DNA from: Psychroflexus sp.
GTDB lineage: Bacteria > Bacteroidota > Bacteroidia > Flavobacteriales > Flavobacteriaceae
Assembly: GCA_007116535.1 (NCBI GenBank)
Contig: SKIG01000081.1
Span: forward strand, 1-7,918
DNA: 7,918 nt
Direction: 5' to 3'
Shown here: one piece after another, positions 5,553 to 7,918 of the stretch
Layout of the letters: each line of letters opens with the position of its first letter
Position numbering within the stretch: position 1 is the first letter of the stretch
Notes under the pieces: model-generated
The model's input: the letters and a program-made list of their open reading frames with translations, nothing else
What the model was told of the DNA's origin: nothing
Databases searched by the model: none
Program-made: the position numbers and the translations under genes

Positions 5553-6062
5553 ATGACATTTGATGTTTTAATTGAAATCCCAAAGGGAAGTAGAAACAAA
5601 TATGAATACGATTTCCAATTGAAGAAAATTCGTTTCGACAGAATGCTTTTTTCTTCAATGATGTATCCTGCAGATTACGGTTTTATGCCTGAAACACTTG
5701 CTTTGGATGGCGACCCTTTGGATGTACTTGTTTTAGTAACTGAGCCAACTTTCCCAGGGTGTGTTATGGAAGTAAAACCTATTGGTGTATTCCATATGAC
5801 GGATGAAAAAGGACCTGATGAAAAAATCATTTGTGTTCCTGTAAGCGATCCTGTTGCAAGTAAGTTTGAAGACTTAGGTGATTTAAACCCCCACCTTGTA
5901 TTAGAAATTGAGCACTTCTTCAAAGTTTATAAAGACTTAGAAAAGAAAAAAGTCGCCGTTGGTGGTTGGGGAGACGTAAAAGAAGCTGAAGAAATTGTAA
6001 AAGCTTGCATACAACGTTACAGAGAAAGTGATGTTCCTGTAAGTAATGTATCTATTAGGTAA
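5553..6062 (+). CDS. ppa: Inorganic pyrophosphatase, family I (soluble)
   Basis: This cytoplasmic enzyme (169 aa, usual bacterial length about 170-180) hydrolyses pyrophosphate to phosphate with Mg2+, pulling biosynthetic reactions forward. Nearly the whole active site of E. coli PPase can be placed: Glu8, Lys16 and Glu18 in EIPKGSRNKYE; Arg30; Tyr38 and Tyr42 in YPADYGF; Asp52, Asp54 and Asp57 in the signature DGDPLDVLV (52-60); Asp84, Asp89 and Lys91 in TDEKGPDEK; and Tyr126-Lys127 in HFFKVYKDLEKKK. All expected catalytic residues are present, so it should be active. The start is supported by the conserved N-terminus and by the upstream -7 element; no Shine-Dalgarno is seen. It is a single-gene unit bounded by terminators on both sides. 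Confidence 0.97.
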   Translation: MTFDVLIEIPKGSRNKYEYDFQLKKIRFDRMLFSSMMYPADYGFMPETLALDGDPLDVLVLVTEPTFPGCVMEVKPIGVFHMTDEKGPDEKIICVPVSDPVASKFEDLGDLNPHLVLEIEHFFKVYKDLEKKKVAVGGWGDVKEAEEIVKACIQRYRESDVPVSNVSIR

Positions 6063-6087
6063 TTTTACAGCGCACATAATTAGAAAG

Positions 6088-6119
6088 AAAGGAATGACCT
6101 AACAGTCGTTCCTTTTTTT
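6088..6119 (+). terminator. Rho-independent terminator of ppa
   Basis: AAAGGAATGAC (6088-6098) pairs with GTCGTTCCTTT (6105-6115) through 11 pairs, one a U-G wobble, around a 6-nt loop. Seven T (6113-6119) close the structure. It starts 25 nt after the ppa stop. Confidence 0.85.
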
Positions 6120-6183
6120 AGTTATTAGCATAAAAAATAGTATAGACTAAATGGTTCGTTGAGTCAAAAACACACACTAATAC

Positions 6184-6213
6184 AAAAACCGCCCCATGAC
6201 TGAGGCGGTTTTT
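6184..6213 (-). terminator. Terminator of katG, bidirectional
   Basis: AAAAACCGCC (6184-6193) and GGCGGTTTTT (6204-6213) form a perfect 10-bp stem with a GC-rich core and a 10-nt loop. The A/T outer arms give a T tail on either strand. It lies 25 nt beyond the katG stop and would also catch readthrough from ppa. Confidence 0.88.
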
Positions 6214-6238
6214 AATTTTAAGATTTGAATCAATTTGA

Positions 6239-7918
<1,680 letters not shown>

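Overview
The window looks like ordinary core chromosome of a member of the Bacteroidota, most likely Flavobacteriia or a close relative. The evidence is the AT-rich sequence, the near absence of Shine-Dalgarno sequences, several copies of the Bacteroidota -7 promoter element (TAnnTTTG), and protein variants I associate with that group. These include a CNT nucleoside transporter with an N-terminal extension, a BFN-UVR protein and a stand-alone pdhB. I see no mobile element, CRISPR array, rRNA, tRNA or obvious foreign island.

Layout: the left part (1-4278) is all on the minus strand. In transcription order it holds etfB and etfA (electron transfer flavoprotein; 11-nt gap), then a hairpin with its own promoter, then a bifunctional-nuclease-family gene and a nupC-type nucleoside transporter (11-nt gap). 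A terminator overlaps the nupC stop, and a small membrane protein runs off the left edge. A 148-bp divergent region (4279-4426) separates etfB from pdhB (pyruvate dehydrogenase E1 beta, plus strand). It contains a long 28-bp inverted repeat. pdhB ends at a very strong terminator, followed by ppa (inorganic pyrophosphatase, plus strand). ppa converges on a minus-strand katG (catalase-peroxidase), whose N-terminal part, about 184 residues by homology, lies beyond the right edge.

Functionally this is central aerobic metabolism: entry of pyruvate into the TCA cycle (PdhB), electron transfer from flavin dehydrogenases to the respiratory chain (EtfAB), pyrophosphate removal (Ppa), nucleoside uptake (NupC) and peroxide defence (KatG). 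The BFN-UVR protein is the only complete gene with an uncertain role.

I found no convincing new multi-gene system. The observations most worth a second look are regulatory: the 28-bp inverted repeat between etfB and pdhB, a promoter embedded in the etfA/BFN hairpin that would give an almost leaderless mRNA, and an identical 9-mer at three putative promoters. Two protein substitutions also deserve a check: Lys for the flavin-site Arg in EtfA, and Ser for Asn in the NEFVA motif of the transporter.
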